From assembly GCA_964414595.1 (NCBI GenBank), contig CAYPXJ010000015.1, positions 1 through 32,283 of the forward strand: a DNA stretch of 32,283 bases, given 5' to 3'. Both the position numbers and the translations under genes were made by a program. The notes under the pieces were generated by a model, which ran no database searches, had not been told where the DNA came from, and worked only from the letters and a program-made list of their open reading frames with translations. Below, in pieces: positions 16,739 to 24,981 of the stretch. The number at the start of each line of letters is the position of its first letter. Position 1 is the stretch's first letter. The DNA is from CAYPXJ01 sp964414595. GTDB lineage: Bacteria > Pseudomonadota > Alphaproteobacteria > Rickettsiales > CAIJLX01.

Positions 16739-17640
16739 TGCCCGGGCCCAATCATCTGAAAATTCTTCTCGTAGAAGACGATCGTGGGTATAGCCGGCTC
16801 GCGCTAAGTGTGCTTGAAGGTTATCAGCGCGTGCATGCGACGACAGCGGAGCAGGGGCTTGATGTATTCCGCACCGAAAAGCCCGATATTGTTTTTTTGG
16901 ATATTGGCCTTCCAGATAAAAATGGACTGATTGTTTTGAGTGAAATGAAGGCCGAACGCCCAGACGCATTTATTGTGATGATGACCACCAGCCGGGTGTC
17001 GGAAGACGTGAAAAATGCCAGCGAACGTGGTGCCATAGGCTATATTGTAAAGCCTTTTACCCGCGGTAAAATGCTGGATTACCTTAAGATATACGAAAAT
17101 TATAAGGAGAAAATGGCGGCGCTTTCCGCTGAAGCTTTCAGCAAGATGCAGCAGGAATTTTTTGCCAAGGCAAAAGAAGTGCAACTGGCGCATGAGCCAA
17201 AAGCTAAAGCGGCGCATCTGCCGGCTTCGCGCGAAAAAAATCCAAAAAGTTTTGCGGTTTTATACGTGGAGCCGAACAAAACAACAGCCAACACCATGAA
17301 AACAAAAATCACCGAGCTGGGCTGCCAGATAGCGATTGCAGAAAATGCGGAACAGGCGCTCGCTCTTGCAAAAGAGCAAAGTTTTCAACTGGCGATTTTG
17401 CACCATGATGAACCACGACTGAACGCGCAAGAAATAGCTGCGCGTCTGCGCACAGAGACAGCCTGGATGCCGCTGGCTGTGTTGCTGGAAGATAAAGGCC
17501 ACAAACTGCCTCCGAAATGGCGCAGGCTGAATATTTCTCACTACTTACGTAAGCCGGTGAAAGCAACGGAGGTGCTTACCATGGTGGAAACTGAACTTAC
17601 CCGTTACCTGGCGGAAAATGATGAAATCTATATCGCCTAA
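16735..17640 (+). CDS. Double receiver protein: one active REC and one pseudo-REC
   Basis: In this 301-residue protein the first receiver (8-120) is complete, with E14-D16, Asp56 (VFLDIGLP) and Lys106. A charged helical linker (about 122-170) joins it to a second receiver-like domain (172-290). There, the phospho-acceptor position reads His223 (LAILHHDEP), and the acidic pocket is reduced to E179 (VEPN), although Lys273 (LRKPV) remains. The second domain is therefore probably a protein-binding pseudo-receiver. There is no DNA-binding or enzymatic output domain, so the protein likely acts as a relay intermediate or an allosteric regulator. It is coupled by a start/stop overlap to the HPt gene and overlaps the following kinase gene by 23 bases. 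Confidence 0.82.
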   Translation: MMPGPNHLKILLVEDDRGYSRLALSVLEGYQRVHATTAEQGLDVFRTEKPDIVFLDIGLPDKNGLIVLSEMKAERPDAFIVMMTTSRVSEDVKNASERGAIGYIVKPFTRGKMLDYLKIYENYKEKMAALSAEAFSKMQQEFFAKAKEVQLAHEPKAKAAHLPASREKNPKSFAVLYVEPNKTTANTMKTKITELGCQIAIAENAEQALALAKEQSFQLAILHHDEPRLNAQEIAARLRTETAWMPLAVLLEDKGHKLPPKWRRLNISHYLRKPVKATEVLTMVETELTRYLAENDEIYIA

Positions 17641-18325
17641 AATCATAAGCGATCTATTACCTGAGGCGGCACCCGATTTGCGGGAAGATATGGCCCAGAT
17701 TACCAGCGCCTGTTCGCATGAGATAAAAGACCCCGTGCGCGAAGCACTAGTGATTCTGGATGAGATAGGCTCAAGTTTGCCTGAATATGGTGAGCGTTTG
17801 ACGACACTTAAAAACTGGCTGAAGCTCGATATTGCACGTGTAAATGTGTTGCACGAATATGCGTATCTATCGCAAAACCCGGGCGGCTTGATGGATTTCG
17901 ATACAGAGCAGGCATTGCACGCTGCAGCGAAAGAACATAAAGCTCTGATTCAGAGCACAGGGGCAAAAATTACGCATGAGAAACTGCCGACACTGCATTG
18001 CAGACCCCAGCAAATGCAAAAACTTTTCTCCGAGTTAGTGAAGAATGCGTTGGTTTATAATGACTCTATTCCACCCATGCTGCATATTCGCGCATTGCAG
18101 GACGGTGCACATTGGCGCTTTTGTTTTGAAGATAACGGCCTAGGCGTAGAAGAGGAATATCAGCATATTATATTTGCGCTGTTTCGCCGCGCAGACGCTT
18201 TGCCGGATAGTGAGCATCATGGTGCCGGTTTAGCGTTTTGCAAACGTATAATTGAAAATCACAACGGCCATATATGGGCCGAATCCATACCCGGCGAAGG
18301 CACAAAAATCTGGTTCACGATTTAG
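17618..18325 (+). CDS. Small soluble histidine kinase
   Basis: This 235-residue protein is a kinase core without transmembrane segments or an identifiable sensor domain. HisKA-like residues ACSHEIKDPVREAL (31-44) put the phospho-acceptor at His34. The ATPase domain has an N box (LFSELVKNALVYND), DNGLGV, and a late G box (GAGLAFCKRIIENHNG) typical of the phytochrome or cyanobacterial kinase type. It probably phosphorylates the first receiver of the protein it overlaps, or the REC-ATPase upstream. Its input must come from protein contacts, perhaps with the secretion apparatus (inference). It is the last gene of the operon, and its stop overlaps the convergent YfiR-family gene by four bases. Confidence 0.82.
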   Translation: MMKSISPKIISDLLPEAAPDLREDMAQITSACSHEIKDPVREALVILDEIGSSLPEYGERLTTLKNWLKLDIARVNVLHEYAYLSQNPGGLMDFDTEQALHAAAKEHKALIQSTGAKITHEKLPTLHCRPQQMQKLFSELVKNALVYNDSIPPMLHIRALQDGAHWRFCFEDNGLGVEEEYQHIIFALFRRADALPDSEHHGAGLAFCKRIIENHNGHIWAESIPGEGTKIWFTI

Positions 18326-18846
18326 CTGACGGTTTCAGCAATCCCAAGCAGATCGCCATCAATCACTAAACTTGCGTTTCGCGCATGTGTTGTATTGATG
18401 CGCAGGGTCACACGATTGGATTTGATGATAAACTCCACCATGCCACCTTTATCCGCAAAGCTCGGAATGCTGCTAACGGTAAGGACGGGCTTATCTTTGA
18501 TTTTGCTTAAGACACTAGCGACCTGAGCGGTTTCTGACGTACTGATGTACAACACATGGCAGCCGGCGAAATCAGATTGCGCCGTCACCTCCCGCACCAC
18601 AACGGGCGATGATTCCTGACGTTTTATTTCAAGCAAAAACGCATGCACTTTATCGCGACCAAGCGTACAGATATTGGCATCGCGTGGATGTTTTCCGTCC
18701 CATTTCACGTAAGGAATGAGCGCATAAACCCAACCCGCTTTAACTTTAAAGTCCACTTCTTGGGCGATGGTAAAATGCGGCATAAGCAAACCCGCAAGCA
18801 GGGTGATGAGGCCGCAAACGCGCATGGACATGGTGCTTATCCGCAT
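18322..18846 (-). CDS. YfiR-family (DUF4154) periplasmic protein
   Basis: The product of up to 174 residues has an N-terminal signal peptide (MRVCGLITLLAGLLM..., cleavage near AQEV). The domain shows the YfiR pattern: an early aromatic segment (KAGWVYALIPYVKW) and the C-terminal core FADKGGMVEFIIK...VTLRINTTHAR...SLVIDGDLLGIAETV. Two Cys (NICTLG and AGCHVL) could form a disulfide, as in YfiR. In Pseudomonas YfiR restrains the CHASE8-bearing cyclase YfiN from the periplasm. Here a CHASE8-like kinase lies at 23434, so it is a plausible partner. Starts at 18846, 18831 and 18825 are possible; none has a strong ribosome site. It may be the last gene of the LuxI-like operon, about 100 bases after the methyltransferase. 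Confidence 0.8.
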   Translation of the reverse strand: MRISTMSMRVCGLITLLAGLLMPHFTIAQEVDFKVKAGWVYALIPYVKWDGKHPRDANICTLGRDKVHAFLLEIKRQESSPVVVREVTAQSDFAGCHVLYISTSETAQVASVLSKIKDKPVLTVSSIPSFADKGGMVEFIIKSNRVTLRINTTHARNASLVIDGDLLGIAETVS

Positions 18847-18946
18847 GGCACTGTGATAACAACTCGCAAAATGCTTGTCAGTAACTTCCCCATTTTACCA
18901 CGAATTATCCGCAAAATAATGCACGAAGTGCATCAAAATTACACGC

Positions 18947-19753
18947 TTACGTTGCAGGCTTAAAACCGCTGGCAGTAACCAATAACGAGAAACTTAGCGA
19001 ATCTTCTCTATCGAAGTATGCGAGGATTTTTTCCACCAGCGCATCAATATCAATACCGATATTGGCTTGTTTTAGAGGTACGCTAATTGCCGCAAATTCC
19101 TGAAGTTTTATCTCGCGATCCTTCGGGCTAATTTTACCCGCAAAGACATTATATCCTTCAATGTTGAGCGCAGGGTTCTTTAAGCCAGCTTCCCCAAAAA
19201 AGCGAAAAAGCTTTCTGCCGACATGCCTGTCAAAGCCAAAATGCGTACGCAGGAAGCTATAGACCGCTTCAACCTCTTTCTGCGGCCAGCCTGTGAGAGG
19301 CTCGTTGAAATCGTAAAGCGAATCGACATCCTGCACGATAACCGGTGCGCCTGGCGCCGCAACACGCGCCATTTCGCGTATAGCGGGCAGGGGATCAGCG
19401 AAATATTCCACCATGAAACGGGAAAAAACGAGGTCAAAATGCCCTTCTGCGAAGCGTAATTTCGTGGCATCGCCGGTTTCAAACTGGCAGTTAGTAAGTT
19501 TATGATTGGCTTCTTTCGCAAAGCCAATGCGTTCCGCACTTAAATCCACGCCAATAACTTCCGCTTGGGGATAGAATTCCGCAAGTTTGCCAGTGATGTT
19601 GCCTGGCCCGCAGCCGAGATCGAGAATGCGGCGCGGGGATGAGCAGAGCGGCGCGATGTAACGCCCCACGACATCCGTAGGGTTTACCTTGAAGGCAAGC
19701 CGCTGCGCTTCGCTGCTATTTTCGGGAAAGTAGGCTTTGTTTGAAGCTGTCAT
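18947..19753 (-). CDS. Class I SAM-dependent methyltransferase
   Basis: The 268-residue protein has a SAM-binding glycine motif ILDLGCGPGNITG (43-55), an acidic residue ending the second strand (D70 in VIGVDLS), and the later motif HFDLVFSRFMVEYF, all typical of UbiE/small-molecule methyltransferases. The substrate cannot be read from the sequence. The open frame reaches 19819 (TTG), but MTASNKAYFP at 19753 is the likely start because the extra upstream residues are not methyltransferase-like; there is no clear ribosome site at either. It lies 93 bases after the second LuxI-like gene on the same strand, so co-transcription and a link to signal-molecule chemistry are possible but unproven. Confidence 0.8.
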   Translation of the reverse strand: MTASNKAYFPENSSEAQRLAFKVNPTDVVGRYIAPLCSSPRRILDLGCGPGNITGKLAEFYPQAEVIGVDLSAERIGFAKEANHKLTNCQFETGDATKLRFAEGHFDLVFSRFMVEYFADPLPAIREMARVAAPGAPVIVQDVDSLYDFNEPLTGWPQKEVEAVYSFLRTHFGFDRHVGRKLFRFFGEAGLKNPALNIEGYNVFAGKISPKDREIKLQEFAAISVPLKQANIGIDIDALVEKILAYFDREDSLSFSLLVTASGFKPAT

Positions 19754-19846
19754 ACTGCGTAGAGTAGCAGAAATAGAAACCGCAAAAAACGTATATTTGC
19801 CGCATATCTTCATCGACAAACACCAACATGTTTTTCTAAGAAATCC

Positions 19847-20557
19847 TTAAGCAGTTAAAAGCACGGAATCTGCATTCTGTAATTCGGAGCCATAAGGAAA
19901 TTTTTTATTTTCGGAGGCACGCGCCACAAATTCCTGGCTCATATCTCCTACAGAAGCATACATAGGCACATTTTCATATTTCTCAAAATCAGGCACAACA
20001 TATTTTGAATTAATAATGAAATTTGTATGTGGAAAAATCTTGCATACACTTCTGTATACGCGCTGGCGTGCAAGAGTTGCTGTGCCAAGAAGATAATGAA
20101 CACCTAATTCCATACATTTATCAAAGATCTGCTTATAAATATCCTGGATAAGGTAAGTATATTTAGGCATGAGAACGAGCCGAGAAAGCTCAGCAGTTCG
20201 TGAGGCATTTAAGGGTAAATTAGGAAACGCGTGATTGAATAAAAAATGTTCAGATTCAGAAGGTAGCATGTAACTCTCGCCTGGGTCGCGTGTGATAATA
20301 CGCAAACCGCCGACGCATTCGCCGTTTGAATTCAACATAACCATGATATGGCTGTAAGGATTGGAAGGGTCGTCGAGTTCGTCAATGCCGCCCCGCCCTA
20401 AAGTACCTAAGAATTTTGGCCCGCCATTTGTGTATAAATCCAACCGCAGGTTTTGATAAAGCTTGATGAGATCTTTAGAATGCGTCCAAAGATAATGTAC
20501 AGGAGTAGATTCTAAAACTACACCGGCCGGTAAGGAGCGCCGCACAAGCTCAAGCAT
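19847..20557 (-). CDS. LuxI-like autoinducer synthase, second copy
   Basis: The 236-residue GNAT-fold protein has the LuxI-family residue pattern: Arg38 in an LRLDLY segment, GIDELDD (57-63), GGLR with Arg86, and ELSR (E123, R126). The family makes acyl-homoserine lactones from SAM and an acyl-ACP. The N-terminus is about 17 residues longer than in the upstream copy, and the usual Glu before the first Asp is Gly57, so substrate choice may differ. It starts seven bases after the stop of the first copy with no good ribosome site, consistent with translational coupling. An alternative assignment is a related acyltransferase such as N-acyl amino acid synthase. No luxR-type gene is nearby. Confidence 0.72.
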   Translation of the reverse strand: MLELVRRSLPAGVVLESTPVHYLWTHSKDLIKLYQNLRLDLYTNGGPKFLGTLGRGGIDELDDPSNPYSHIMVMLNSNGECVGGLRIITRDPGESYMLPSESEHFLFNHAFPNLPLNASRTAELSRLVLMPKYTYLIQDIYKQIFDKCMELGVHYLLGTATLARQRVYRSVCKIFPHTNFIINSKYVVPDFEKYENVPMYASVGDMSQEFVARASENKKFPYGSELQNADSVLLTA

Positions 20558-20564
20558 ATAAAGA

Positions 20565-21224
20565 TTAACTAGCTAAAACAGGGACGGGGAGGCCATTTTG
20601 GCCATAAATAAAACTTTTGGATTTTTGCACCGCCGTCTGACGGACTGCTTTTTCCTTTGTAAAATCAATGTAAAATCCATGTTTAGAAACTTTGTCTGTA
20701 TATTCATCGTGGTAAGTAACAGTTTTGTTAATTACCAAGGGGCATAAACTATAAGGACGACTGTGCATCTTGAAAATACGCGCACGCGTCATACTAGTAA
20801 CGCCCACTAAATAATCCACCCCTAGAGCCACCCCTTTTTTGTAAAAATAATCAGCAAAGTCTTTCATGATGAAAGGGTGGTTGGGGTGAATCGCCAACCG
20901 GGAAATCTCTGCTACAACAGGCTTGGCGGGAGCATCCGCAGGAAGAATTTTATCAAAGCTAAATTCTTGATTTTCTGAAGGAAGAAGAAAAGTTTCATCT
21001 GCCTTACGCATAATAAGGCGTGTACCGCCCAGACATTCTCCATTCTCAGCAATCGCTAGATAGAGATGCATATGAGGGTTGGACAAGTCGTCATAAATAT
21101 CTGTTTCACCGCGAGAGAGAAAACCATAATACTTCTCGGTAAGCGCCTCACAGAGAAACTTGCGTAGTTTGATATACTCGCTCAGATGTTCTGAGTTTCG
21201 TTCTTCCGTATATATAACATGCAT
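20565..21224 (-). CDS. LuxI-like autoinducer synthase, first copy
   Basis: The 219-residue protein fits the LuxI acyl-homoserine lactone synthase pattern well: LRKF near R21, GETDIYDD (39-46; family E-x-D-x-Y-D-D), GGTR with Arg69, and AEISR (E106, R109). The length is typical of the family (190-230). CGGAG lies nine bases upstream of the ATG at 21224. The two tandem copies share the region GECLGG/GECVGG, the LLPSE/MLPSE segment and a common C-terminal layout (YGQNG/YGSEL), so they probably arose by duplication. The acyl chain made and the receptor are unknown. A PEP-CTERM-associated or FeeM-type acyltransferase is the main alternative. Confidence 0.75.
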   Translation of the reverse strand: MHVIYTEERNSEHLSEYIKLRKFLCEALTEKYYGFLSRGETDIYDDLSNPHMHLYLAIAENGECLGGTRLIMRKADETFLLPSENQEFSFDKILPADAPAKPVVAEISRLAIHPNHPFIMKDFADYFYKKGVALGVDYLVGVTSMTRARIFKMHSRPYSLCPLVINKTVTYHDEYTDKVSKHGFYIDFTKEKAVRQTAVQKSKSFIYGQNGLPVPVLAS

Positions 21225-21295
21225 TAAAAACGGCTCCGACCTAAAGAGCAGTTTATACTAAAATTTTAATAAAATCAAGTGGATAAGGTTGATAA

Positions 21296-23281
21296 TTAAA
21301 ACCTTACAGTCAACTTCCCGTAGAAAACCCGGCCCACTTGTTCAGGAGGTGCAGCCAAAAACCCTCCAAATTCAGGATGTAAGTCGTCGAACAAATTTTG
21401 GCCAACCAAACTGACCTCTATATTCTCGGTTGTTTTCCAACCTATGCGTGTATCAAATCTGGTGTAGTTTTCGACACCATAACCTGCCACATTATCCACA
21501 AAGTAGAGATAATTATCTAATTCAAGATTGTAGGGCAGGTTTACGTTCGACCGGAGGCTAAACTGATTTTGCGGTGAACGAATTTGGTCTTGTTCAAGTT
21601 CGGTATCTGTACTCTGTGCGGAGGCGTCTAGGTCTAGCTGAAGAAGTGTATATTGAGCGGTGACACTCCATTCTGGTAAAATATCCCACTTGCCCACGAC
21701 TTCGAAACCATAAGTTTTGCCCTTACCTAAGTTAGCTGCAGTAAGCGGTATAAAGGGTATCCCATTTTCCAAGACAAACGGTTGAATTTCCAAGCTGCGC
21801 AGATTGTCATAGTCGTTAAAGAAAACTGTTGCATCCACGGAGGTCGTTTCTGAAGGACGAATACGGTAACCCAACTCATAAGCGATAAGATTTTCAGAGT
21901 CAAAGCTGCGAAGACCATCCTGACGAATAAAAGCCTGGTTGTTAAAGGTGCCTACCACGAGACGGATATCATCTTCCGCGCGGCTAGGTGTACGCACGGC
22001 CCGAGAAACAGACGCCCATACCGTTTGGTTTTCCGCCGGATACCAACCAAGTCGCGCGCTAGGCTGCACTTCAAAGCCAGTGAAATCGTTATGCTCAAAT
22101 TTAGAACCAACAGTGAAATCTAAAGTATCATCAATGAGGTTAATTTTATCCTGAACGAAAGCGCTATAAAGGCTACGCTCTCTTTCCTGCTCATTAAAGT
22201 TCAAAAGAAAGCTTCCCGCCAAGTCATCAGCTATATAACGATAACCTAATCCCCATACGACATCGTGATTCTCGCTAAGTGCTTTTGCATGCTGAAAATC
22301 CAGATCAAAGGTATATGTTTGTTGATCTAGTAATGAATAATCAAATCGCTGATAATCAAGATACGCTTGTAATTGCGCTTCCGAACCATCTTCCAGATCT
22401 TTTGTCCAGCGAGATAAAAGGTTAGCTCCGCGAGCATCTAATGTTTCTTGTGAACGTGTAAAAGAAGGAATGCCAGGCACATTAAGATCAAGTCCCTGAT
22501 CTCCCTGATAAACATCCCCTTGTACTGTTACAAAATCTTGCGTCGTGGCGTTATAATCCACACGGAAACCACCGCGGCCTTCATTCCAATCGTCATTTGC
22601 AGGAGTATCCTGCAATGTGCGTAAATCAGCGCGATCAAAATATTTGGCATAACCACGATAGAATAGGTCGTCACCAACTTTACCGCCATGACGCGCAGAA
22701 ACGTAAGGCTGCTCTTCATTACCATAAATCAGGTTAACCTGATTTTCCTGCGTATTAGTGGCTTCCTCCGTAATAATATTAATAATACCGTTTACGGCAT
22801 TGGCGCCCCAGAGCGTTGCGCCCGGGCCGCGAATCACCTCAATCTGCTTGATATCGTCAATAAACGTATCTTGTACGCCCCAATAAACCCCCGAGAAAAG
22901 TGGGGTGTAAACAGTGCGGCCATCAATCTGGACTAACAATTTGTTCGCAAACGCGCCATTAAATCCTCGCGAGGAAATGGCCCATTGGTTGGCACCCGCG
23001 CGAGCAACCTGCAGGCCGGGAACGAGGCGCAAAAGCTCAGGAATGCTGGTAGCGCCGGAACGGCGAATATCTTCGCGCGTAATCACATAAACAGCGGCGG
23101 CGGATTTAAAGGGATCCTCGGGCTGGCGCGAAACGGTGGTGACTTTTGTGTTCAGTAATTGCTGAATCGACATTTTTGACCATTGCTGCGCATTATCCTG
23201 CGCGAGCGATAGCGTTGGAGCCGTCAGCGCAGTGATGCTGAGCGTTGCGACACCAACTAGTAGTGATAGACTTCTTGTCAT
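21296..23281 (-). CDS. TonB-dependent outer-membrane receptor
   Basis: The 661-residue protein has a signal peptide (1-28, ending LSLAQ) and a plug domain (about 45-165) with VYVITREDIRRSGATSIPELL, VPGLQVARAG, SSRGFNG and IEVIRGPGATLWGANAVNGIINIIT. A 22-strand-type barrel follows and ends in the aromatic residue F (KLTVRF), as expected for outer-membrane insertion. The segment KVTTVSRQPEDPF before the plug serves as the TonB-box region. The ATG at 23281 has GGGGAGA immediately upstream and directly precedes the signal peptide, so it is preferred to the longer frame to 23338. The substrate is unknown. It is divergent from the CHASE8-like kinase operon, and receptors of this kind often neighbour YfiR-family genes. 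Confidence 0.92.
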   Translation of the reverse strand: MTRSLSLLVGVATLSITALTAPTLSLAQDNAQQWSKMSIQQLLNTKVTTVSRQPEDPFKSAAAVYVITREDIRRSGATSIPELLRLVPGLQVARAGANQWAISSRGFNGAFANKLLVQIDGRTVYTPLFSGVYWGVQDTFIDDIKQIEVIRGPGATLWGANAVNGIINIITEEATNTQENQVNLIYGNEEQPYVSARHGGKVGDDLFYRGYAKYFDRADLRTLQDTPANDDWNEGRGGFRVDYNATTQDFVTVQGDVYQGDQGLDLNVPGIPSFTRSQETLDARGANLLSRWTKDLEDGSEAQLQAYLDYQRFDYSLLDQQTYTFDLDFQHAKALSENHDVVWGLGYRYIADDLAGSFLLNFNEQERERSLYSAFVQDKINLIDDTLDFTVGSKFEHNDFTGFEVQPSARLGWYPAENQTVWASVSRAVRTPSRAEDDIRLVVGTFNNQAFIRQDGLRSFDSENLIAYELGYRIRPSETTSVDATVFFNDYDNLRSLEIQPFVLENGIPFIPLTAANLGKGKTYGFEVVGKWDILPEWSVTAQYTLLQLDLDASAQSTDTELEQDQIRSPQNQFSLRSNVNLPYNLELDNYLYFVDNVAGYGVENYTRFDTRIGWKTTENIEVSLVGQNLFDDLHPEFGGFLAAPPEQVGRVFYGKLTVRF

Positions 23282-23378
23282 TCTCCCCACAATCGTTTCG
23301 CTCAGCTTGTGATAGGTTTTTGGCAATGGCAACTGCAATTTTTGATTTTTTTAGATTGCTGAGCAAAAAAACATCTTG

Positions 23379-23406
23379 TTGTTACATGATGAACACATAC
23401 TATAGA
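23379..23406 (+). promoter_or_regulatory. Candidate promoter of the CHASE8-like kinase operon
   Basis: TTGTTA (23379-23384) and TATAGA (23401-23406) are 16 bases apart, each matching four of six consensus bases, and lie 28 bases before the ATG at 23434. An inverted repeat GCTCAGC / GCTGAGC (23300-23306 and 23358-23364) sits upstream and could be an operator. Confidence 0.3.
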
Positions 23407-23433
23407 TTGGGTCCAGCGAGGTCAGGATGATGC

Positions 23434-24978
23434 ATGCTGAATAAACCCGTTCGTCACAAGCTGATGGTCATGTTGATCTTTATGGCCATTGTTACAGCTG
23501 TCATTACGGGCGGCGGTTATGTTGCTTACGATATATATACCGTGCGGCAATCGTTGCTGGCGGAGTTAAACCTACTCGCCAATATTATTGGTAAACGTTC
23601 CGCACCTGCGCTGCAATTCTTCGGGGATCAAGAAAAAGCGAAAGAGAACCTTTTGGTTCTTGCCGAAAAACCCTCAGTAGTGTTGGGATGTTTATATAAT
23701 AACGAAGGTGTGGTGCTGGCTAATTATATTCAGCCCGGCACGAAATTTACATGCCCTGATGCGCGCCCCGCTCTTGGTTATATGTATGCTGATGGTGACG
23801 TGGCTGTTCATCAGCAGATTTATTCGGTGGGCGAAAAATTAGTTGGCACGATTTATCTGCGATCGGACATGCGCGAGATTAAAGAGCACGTAACGCAGAT
23901 ACTTATTGTTACGGCGGCGCTATCAGCCGGTATTCTTTTCTTTGCGTATATTCTTGCGTACCGCATTCAGGATATTATTTCAGAGCCGGTAACAGAGCTT
24001 ACAAAAACCGCGCAGCGCATTCAGGAAAAGCGCGATTATACGACGCGCGCGCAGAAATATTACAACGATGAAATTGGTTCGTTGGCAGAAAGTTTCAATG
24101 CTATGCTGGATGAGATTCAAAAGCAGGATCGTGCGCTTAAATTCGCCAAGGATCACTTGGAAGAAGAGGTGCAAAAGCGCACTTCGGATTTGGCGAAAGC
24201 GCTTAAAGTAAAATCAGACTTTCTTTCCAACATGAGCCATGAAATCCGCACGCCGATTCACGGCGTTATTAATTATGCGGATTTCCTGATCAAAGATTGG
24301 AAGGAAATGGGAGATGAGGAACGTTTGCAAACCGCGCATAAACTGAAGCGCGCGTCGGGCAGGCTTAATGAGCTGATTAATAATCTGCTCGATCTATCGA
24401 AGCTGGAAGTGGCCGATATCGCTTATGATAAACGCGAACATATGCTTTCTGATATCGTGCGTATGATTATTGATGAGACGGAAGGTCTGCGCAGAACGAA
24501 GCATATCGGTATTGAGTTTGAAGTGGTGGGGCATGAGCAATCGGTGATTTGCGACCGCGCGCGCATCGCGCAAGTGATCACAAATTTGATTGGTAATGCC
24601 ATAAAATATAGCCACGGCGGAACCTTACGCGCTAAAGTTTGGCATGGCGAGATTCGTACGCCCGTAGGCCTGAATGCGCTGGCCGTTAGTTTCAGCATCA
24701 GCGACGAAGGCGTGGGTATTCCCGAAGATGAAATCGAAATGATTTTTGAAAAATTTGTGGAAAGCAGCCGCACGCGAAGCAATGCGGGGGGCACAGGTAT
24801 TGGCCTGGCGATTTCACGCGAGATTATTCAGGCGCATGGCGGCCGCATCTGGGCGCAGAATAATGCCGAAAAAGGCTCTACCTTTACCTTTATTCTGCCG
24901 TGCCAGCCATTTGAAAAGCCGGATGAGCCCGTGAAGAAAAATGAAGTGATCGCAACTACCGAACAGGGAATTTTTTAG
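23434..24978 (+). CDS. Sensor histidine kinase with CHASE8-like periplasmic domain and HAMP
   Basis: The 514-residue kinase has a membrane helix (9-31), a periplasmic domain (33-145) with the CHASE8-like pattern LLANIIGKRSAPALQFFGDQ...A.ENL..LAEKPSVV..CLYNNEGVVLANY, and a second helix (154-176). A HAMP domain (about 178-230) and coiled coil follow. HisKA has SHEIRTP with His269, and the ATPase has NLIGNAIKYS, DEGVGIP and GGTGIGLAIS. CHASE8 is the sensor of YfiN, which YfiR represses; here it drives a histidine kinase. The likely phosphorylation target is the REC-ATPase that begins three bases downstream. Divergent orientation to the TonB receptor suggests shared control and envelope sensing. 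CAGGA lies nine bases before the ATG. Confidence 0.88.
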   Translation: MLNKPVRHKLMVMLIFMAIVTAVITGGGYVAYDIYTVRQSLLAELNLLANIIGKRSAPALQFFGDQEKAKENLLVLAEKPSVVLGCLYNNEGVVLANYIQPGTKFTCPDARPALGYMYADGDVAVHQQIYSVGEKLVGTIYLRSDMREIKEHVTQILIVTAALSAGILFFAYILAYRIQDIISEPVTELTKTAQRIQEKRDYTTRAQKYYNDEIGSLAESFNAMLDEIQKQDRALKFAKDHLEEEVQKRTSDLAKALKVKSDFLSNMSHEIRTPIHGVINYADFLIKDWKEMGDEERLQTAHKLKRASGRLNELINNLLDLSKLEVADIAYDKREHMLSDIVRMIIDETEGLRRTKHIGIEFEVVGHEQSVICDRARIAQVITNLIGNAIKYSHGGTLRAKVWHGEIRTPVGLNALAVSFSISDEGVGIPEDEIEMIFEKFVESSRTRSNAGGTGIGLAISREIIQAHGGRIWAQNNAEKGSTFTFILPCQPFEKPDEPVKKNEVIATTEQGIF

Positions 24979-24981
24979 CGC

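Noticed and set aside
21235..21275. Promoter for the LuxI-like operon (TTGATT and TATAAA on the minus strand)
   Set aside because: The spacing is only 15 bases and the region is simply AT-rich, so it was not listed as a feature.
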